From Fictibacillus enclensis (GTDB lineage: Bacteria > Bacillota > Bacilli > Bacillales > Fictibacillaceae): a stretch of DNA of 64,000 bases. The notes below the pieces were generated by a model that saw only the letters and a program-made list of their open reading frames with translations, had not been told where the DNA came from and ran no database searches. The stretch lies in assembly GCF_001457035.1 (NCBI RefSeq), contig NZ_KQ758617.1:248001-312000 (forward strand), in the 5' to 3' direction. Numbering within the stretch: position 1 is the stretch's first letter; every line of letters begins with the position of its first letter. A program made the translations under genes and the position numbers. Of the stretch, positions 60,146 through 64,000 are shown in pieces.

Positions 60146-60515
60146 ATGAGGAAGACGAAAATCGGAGTCATTGGGACAGGGAGCATCAGTGATCTATCTG
60201 TCCTCGCCCCAGAAATTTTCAAACTATGAAATTGCAGGGGTGGCAGATTTAAATGTAGAACGTGCACAGGAACAGGCTGTAAAGCACCAGTTTCCGTTTG
60301 CTGGCAGTGTATCAGAGCTGCTAAAAAAAGAAGATATCGAACTTATTGTGAATTTGACCATTCCGGCTGCGCATAAAGAGGTCAGTAAAAAGTCCCTGCA
60401 GGAAGGAAAACACGTGGATTCCGAAAAGCCACTGGCAAGTGATGGAGGAAGCCCGGCGGTCAGGACTTCATGTCACACAGCGCCGGATACGTTTTTAGGA
60501 GCCGGCCTGCAATAA
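60146..60515 (+). pseudogene. Frameshifted N-terminal part of a Gfo/Idh/MocA oxidoreductase
   Basis: ATG 60146 begins RKTKIGVIGTGSIS, the NAD-binding loop, then the frame shifts near 60190 and stops early. The next frame carries YEIAGVADLNVERAQEQA, IELIVNLTIPAAHKEVS and EGKHVDSEKPLAS. After another disturbance it shows APDTFLGAGLQ and ends at 60515. Only about 120 of the usual 330-380 residues remain. It is not the same fragment as 59123-59364, since that one is a C-terminus. Confidence 0.75.
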
Positions 60516-60551
60516 ATCCAGGAAAGGGCAGTTGCGTAACCGAACCCGGTC

Positions 60552-60644
60552 ATGCTTGTCATTCTGCCGCTTCTGGTGCTGTATTTTGTAGGACAGCGAT
60601 GGTTTGTGGAAGTAACGGATAAAACGGGAATATCAGGAGAATAA
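60552..60644 (+). pseudogene. 3' fragment of a sugar ABC transporter permease
   Basis: The frame reads MLVILPLLVLYFVGQRWFVE and ends TDKTGISGE. It matches the last helix and the conserved tail (F-x-QRYFVEG-x-TG) of CUT1 sugar permeases. The remaining 250 residues are missing. It lies 37 bases after the oxidoreductase fragment. Confidence 0.6.
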
Positions 60645-60646
60645 GC

Positions 60647-60681
60647 AAAATGCCTGCCAGCTTGTGCCTGGCAGGCATTTT
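60647..60681. terminator. Terminator inside the decayed cluster
   Basis: AAATGCCTGCCAG-loop-CTGGCAGGCATTT followed by TTTT. It marks the former operon end on the plus strand and may also serve the minus-strand remnant. Confidence 0.85.
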
Positions 60682-60682
60682 T

Positions 60683-61290
60683 TTATAGGGGTTTTTCGGT
60701 GAAACCGGTCAGTTCCAATCCTTTTTTGGCAAATTTATTTTTCATGAACCATTTCCAGACCAGTCCCGTCCGGTGATTTTCGATCATGAGCAGGGAATGC
60801 CTTTATCAATTCCGATGACATCACGGCCATACCAGGGAGGAGAAACATCCAGATTGTAAGCATCTCTGAAGCCGTATTCTCCCCAAACCTCAGGAACATG
60901 GTTATAGTAATGCTGCATTGCATCAAGGCTTTCTTTTGGCGTAAAAGGAATGGAACCGATAGCGCCTGCAGGAGGAACGGTCCCATCAGGATGATGCTGG
61001 TCATTGGCTCCTGACCGTCCGGAAGGTGGCGCTCCGTAATCCCCTCTGTAGCCGGAAGGGCCATCGCATGCCGTCAGGCCCCACGAGTTGGGACCAAAGG
61101 TCTTGAAGGTTTCCGATTCATCCATGCAGTACTGACGGTGGGCAATCGAGGCTTTAACCGAGTTCTCCCACCAGTCCAGGCCGTCCCGGTCCGTCTTGTT
61201 CTGTAAATCAAACCAGGCATGGGAAAATTGATAGGTAAACAGAGAGCCTGTCCAAGTGTAAATGAACAGAGGAACATCGCCATAAGAAAG
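60683..61290 (-). pseudogene. C-terminal fragment of a glucoamylase-like (GH144-type) protein
   Basis: On the minus strand one frame reads SHAWFDLQNKTDRDGLDWWE, SETFKTFGPNSWGLTACDGP, AGAIGSIPFTPKESLDAMQH, WGEYGFRDAYNLD and VIGIDKG. A frameshift near 60790 leads into LMIENHRTGLVWKWFMKNKF and ends at 60683. This is the conserved end of the PF10091-type glucoamylase-like family, which acts on beta-1,2-glucans. The N-terminal half is missing at about 61290 and the frame is broken. Confidence 0.75.
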
Positions 61291-61359
61291 TTTCTAAATT
61301 TTATAAAAAGTGCAGAATAAGTGGGTATATATGTAATAAATCCAAAGGAGGAGATACAT

Positions 61360-62151
61360 ATGGGAACCGTTTATAACCAGGAAGAAGGCAAAGTGGCTGT
61401 TGTCACAGGAGGAGGATCGGGAATTGGAAAGGCCTCATGCATTGCATTTGCGAAAGAGGGGATGAAGGTCTGCGTCCTGGACGTCAAAAAAGAGCGTGCG
61501 GAAGAAACCGCAAAGGAAATCAGGGAGGCCGGCGGGGTAGCCATTGCTGCAGAAATGGATGTTACAAACGAAGATCAGGTGAAGGCAGGCATTGAAAAAG
61601 CGGTAAAAGAATGGGGCAGGCTGGATGTTCTGTATGCCAATGCCGGAATCAATGGAACTCTTTCCTCCATTGAGAAATTTAATCTGGAAGACTGGAACAC
61701 GACCATTTCCACCAATTTAACGGGAACCTTTTTAACGGTTAAGCATGCGGTTCCTCATTTAAAAAAAGAAGGTGGAAGCATTGTCATTACGGCATCCATC
61801 AATGGAAACCGAAGTTTTTCAGGATTTGGGATGTCGGCATACAGCTCTACCAAAGCAGCACAAGTGGCTTTTATGAAAATGGCGGCGCTGGAACTTGCCC
61901 GATATAAAATCCGGGTCAATGCCATCTGTCCGGGAGCTATCTCCACGAACATTGGGCAAAATACCCATCCAACAGATGATGTAAAAGAAATCAGCATTCC
62001 TGTCGAATACCCGGAGGGAAATCAACCGCTTGAACATAAGGCTGGTGAGCCTGAACAAGTAGCGGATCTCGCCCTGTTTCTGGCGTCCGAACGGTCCAGC
62101 CATATTTCAGGAACAGAAGTTTATATTGACGGAGCAGAAACCCTGCTGTAG
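61360..62151 (+). CDS. Short-chain dehydrogenase/reductase
   Basis: The 263-residue classical SDR has TGGGSGIGKASCIAFAKEG (NAD(P) loop), DVTNEDQV, YANAGIN, SIVITASINGN and the catalytic pair in AYSSTKAA (Tyr-x3-Lys). A Ser lies in the preceding strand and CPGAISTNIG follows. It ends SERSSHISGTEVYIDGAETLL. AAAGGAGGAGATACAT precedes ATG 61360; the open frame from 61321 is leader. It is intact at the edge of the decayed cluster. The substrate is probably a sugar or polyol, by context. Confidence 0.88.
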   Translation: MGTVYNQEEGKVAVVTGGGSGIGKASCIAFAKEGMKVCVLDVKKERAEETAKEIREAGGVAIAAEMDVTNEDQVKAGIEKAVKEWGRLDVLYANAGINGTLSSIEKFNLEDWNTTISTNLTGTFLTVKHAVPHLKKEGGSIVITASINGNRSFSGFGMSAYSSTKAAQVAFMKMAALELARYKIRVNAICPGAISTNIGQNTHPTDDVKEISIPVEYPEGNQPLEHKAGEPEQVADLALFLASERSSHISGTEVYIDGAETLL

Positions 62152-62169
62152 ACAAGAATTTTTTCTATG

Positions 62170-62203
62170 GAAGAAAGAGCCCCTGAGGCTCTTTCTTTTT
62201 TGC
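62170..62203 (+). terminator. Terminator after the SDR gene
   Basis: GAAAGAGCC-CCTGA-GGCTCTTTC followed by TTTTTT. Confidence 0.85.
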
Positions 62204-62291
62204 TGAATGATGTGGAAAAAAGAGGAATTAAGATGATTTTGAAGAATTAGATGGAGTAAAAAAACTTTGTAATAGGGAGACGATCAAAGCG

Positions 62292-62516
62292 AAGGTTTGT
62301 TTTTCACCTGGGGGTCATTTAGGAGGTTCTGAATTATCCGATTGGGAAGTGTACCGCTCACGTTCTTTAATGAGCGGCCAGGGATATACTGAAGAGAAAC
62401 TTAAGGAAATTTTTAATGGCTTTACCATAATAGAAATCAGAAAAATGAAGGCAGTGGAAGAAGACGAGAGATTATTTGGTCTCAGACAGCTTTGTTCAGA
62501 AAAGCATAATATCTAG
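62292..62516 (+). pseudogene. C-terminal fragment of a SAM-dependent methyltransferase
   Basis: The frame reads KVCFSPGGHLGGSELSDWEV, SRSLMSGQGYTEEKLKEIF, FTIIEIRKMKAVEEDERLFG and stops at TAG 62514-62516. It resembles the end of small class I methyltransferases (CFSPGxHLGGSELxDWEVY ... KMKAVEEDERLFG). No start codon or upstream methyltransferase motifs are present in the 90 bases before it. It is therefore a leftover fragment. Confidence 0.6.
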
Positions 62517-62552
62517 CATTCTTACATATTAAAAGACAGGAGAGATTTTGTA

Positions 62553-63410
62553 ATGACATATTCAATTGTAGGCTTTGATCCTATTGAAAAAGAATGGGGA
62601 ATTGCGGTGCAGTCCAAATTTTTGGGGGTGGGTGCGGTAGTTCCCTGGGCAAAGGCAGGAGTAGGGGCTGTTGCCACACAGTCCTATGCCAATACCTCAT
62701 ACGGGCCGCAGGCACTGAACGAGATGGAGCAAGGAAAGTCAGCAGAGACAACGCTGAAGATGTTGATCGAAAAGGACGAGCAACGGGAAATGCGCCAGGT
62801 CGGCCTGATCGATGCCAACGGAAATGGTGCTACCTTTACAGGGAAAGAATGTTACGACTGGGCGGGAGGAATAACGGGTCCTTATTTTGCCGCACAGGGC
62901 AATATCCTGGTTAGTTCAGCAACAGTGGAAGCCATGGGGAAGACTTTCTCTGAGGCGGAGGGAACACTTGCTGAACGGTTGCTTGCAGCCTTGCAGGCAG
63001 GACAAGAAGCGGGCGGGGACAGCAGAGGCCAGCAGTCCGCCGCTTTGCTGGTTGTGAAAGACCGGGGCGGCTATGGCGGATATAATGACCGCTATATTGA
63101 TTTGCGAGTGGAAGATCACCAAGAACCCATTAAAGAACTGAAACGAATCTATAAGCTGCACCAATTATACTTTGCTCCTTCCAAGCCGGAAAATATTATA
63201 GAGATTAGTGAAGAAGTGAAGCAGGAAATCAGCAGGGAGCTGCTCAGGTTAAACTATCTGAAAGGCGCATCGGCTGACGACAGCAAGGTGTATAAAGCAC
63301 TCACCGCCTATATCCACACAGAAAACTTTGAAGACAGGGAACAGGAGAAAGGAAAGATTGATACGGAAGTTTTGACGTCTATGAAATTAGATAAAAAGAT
63401 TAAAAAGTAG
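62553..63410 (+). CDS. DUF1028 family protein (Ntn-hydrolase-like)
   Basis: The 285-residue protein has the DUF1028 signature MTYSIVGFDPIEKEWGIAVQ, KFLGVGAVVPWAKAGVGAVA, QSYANTSYGPQAL, GNGATFTGKECYDWAGGITG and GDSRGQQSAALLVV. DUF1028 proteins have an N-terminal nucleophile hydrolase-like fold and often lie in peptide or amine catabolic clusters. The C-terminal 80 residues are helical and extend beyond the core, as in the form with a putative wall-binding part. AGGAGAGATTTTGTA precedes the ATG. No partner genes are adjacent. Confidence 0.85.
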   Translation: MTYSIVGFDPIEKEWGIAVQSKFLGVGAVVPWAKAGVGAVATQSYANTSYGPQALNEMEQGKSAETTLKMLIEKDEQREMRQVGLIDANGNGATFTGKECYDWAGGITGPYFAAQGNILVSSATVEAMGKTFSEAEGTLAERLLAALQAGQEAGGDSRGQQSAALLVVKDRGGYGGYNDRYIDLRVEDHQEPIKELKRIYKLHQLYFAPSKPENIIEISEEVKQEISRELLRLNYLKGASADDSKVYKALTAYIHTENFEDREQEKGKIDTEVLTSMKLDKKIKK

Positions 63411-63525
63411 TACAATCTTACCAATTAACGTTATTTTGCAAAAATTTTTAAAAAACAGGTTTAAAATTCAGATTGTTTTTTGTATGATAAGACGATAAAC
63501 ATATAAGTCATTTTTTGGGGGAAAG

Positions 63526-63972
63526 ATGATGCATTCATGGAAACGGAGATTACAGAACCATAGAGGCATGGAGTTTGCTTTGTTTTACCTTGTACTGCTG
63601 TTTGGAGTAGGAGCGTATCAAACCATTAAAGTATTTATGAATATCGATTTGTATTCCGAGCAAGTGCTTTTCGGTTTGTCGTCCCATTCCTTTATTGCAG
63701 CTCTTCTTTTTTTCTGGGCGGTTGTCAGCATTTTTTGGATCACAGCTCTGCGTGTTCTTGATTGGGCACACCGCACTTCACTGACAACGACCAAAAATGC
63801 GCTTTTCGGTTCCGCTGTTTTATTTTTAGGTGTTCCAATTGGCATTTCCATTCAAATCTACAGCGCGATGGCCTTTAGTCCGCTTTTAAGCTCGATTACT
63901 GAGGCGCTGCTCATTACGACCATTATCTCTTTTGCGATTGGTATTTCAGGAAAGTACAGTAAAACAGCATAA
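63526..63972 (+). CDS. Hypothetical four-helix membrane protein
   Basis: The 148-residue protein has a basic start (HSWKRRLQNHRG) and about four hydrophobic segments (17-36, 52-74, 88-108 and 114-138). TTGGGGGAAAG precedes two Met codons. No recognised family. It is followed by AAACCGG-TTGACA-CCGGTTT at the window end. Confidence 0.65.
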   Translation: MMHSWKRRLQNHRGMEFALFYLVLLFGVGAYQTIKVFMNIDLYSEQVLFGLSSHSFIAALLFFWAVVSIFWITALRVLDWAHRTSLTTTKNALFGSAVLFLGVPIGISIQIYSAMAFSPLLSSITEALLITTIISFAIGISGKYSKTA

Positions 63973-63979
63973 TCAATAA

Positions 63980-64000
63980 AAAACCGGTTGACACCGGTTT
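63980..64000 (+). terminator. Terminator at the right edge (cut)
   Basis: AAAACCGG-TTGACA-CCGGTTT; the T run continues beyond the window. Confidence 0.65.

Overview
The window reads as a stretch of chromosome from a Gram-positive, endospore-forming Bacillaceae, probably Bacillus sensu lato or a Fictibacillus-like relative. The evidence is strong AGGAGG ribosome binding sites with many TTG/GTG starts, U-rich hairpin terminators after almost every unit, SAM-I and TPP riboswitches, candidate sigma-B and sigma-D promoters, cre-like boxes, and orthologues typical of the group (YhbD with tandem bactofilins, an RsbR-type STAS protein, YhaQP, YuxL, HelD, TopB, MetNIQ, ThiC). No phage, IS element, integrase or CRISPR array is visible. 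Genes occur in short operons on both strands.

Left part (1-25 kb): an aldo/keto reductase tail with stop codons, pepD, a tRNA-Arg(CCU) with its own promoter, a heme O synthase, and an ATP-grasp gene split by a single TAG. Next comes a stress-type gene behind a sigma-B-like promoter, then two complete SAM-I riboswitches in tandem that control metNIQ plus an M20 amidohydrolase. A 49-residue stand-alone DnaJ-type zinc finger protein precedes isocitrate lyase. A YhaQP-like ABC exporter, a polar amino acid ABC importer whose permease seems to start at AUU, and a decayed ytvA photoreceptor gene follow. A three-gene DUF6230/DUF6114 surface-protein operon lies divergent from a GAF-LuxR regulator.

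Middle part (25-45.7 kb): topB, a chemoreceptor with a sigma-D-like promoter, a second aldo/keto reductase that has lost its catalytic His, msrA, and a GC-rich dispersed repeat. Then comes a complete D-galactonate operon (IclR regulator, KDG/KDGal kinase, KDPG/KDPGal aldolase, dgoD, MFS transporter). It is followed by a peptidase set (amidohydrolase, Lrp/AsnC regulator, S9 peptidase, pyroglutamyl peptidase, M20 deacylase) suited to N-terminally blocked peptides. An RsbR paralogue and the yhbD-bactofilin operon close this part.

Right part (45.7-64 kb): a PP2C-type phosphatase, an HIT-like N-terminal fragment, a DUF71 ATP pyrophosphatase, and a Hanks-type kinase coupled to a small Ser/Tyr/His-rich basic protein. 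Alkaline phosphatase, a candidate small RNA with its own promoter and terminator, helD, several small enzymes, TPP riboswitch-thiC with a coupled 58-codon CxxC gene, and a graveyard of carbohydrate genes (59.0-61.3 kb) follow. The graveyard contains pieces of a beta-galactosidase, two oxidoreductases, an ABC permease and a glucoamylase-like protein around one intact TIM-barrel isomerase gene. The strongest leads for new biology are the DUF6230/DUF6114 operon, the zinc-finger miniprotein before aceA, the kinase/small-protein pair, the candidate sRNA and the tandem SAM-I leader.
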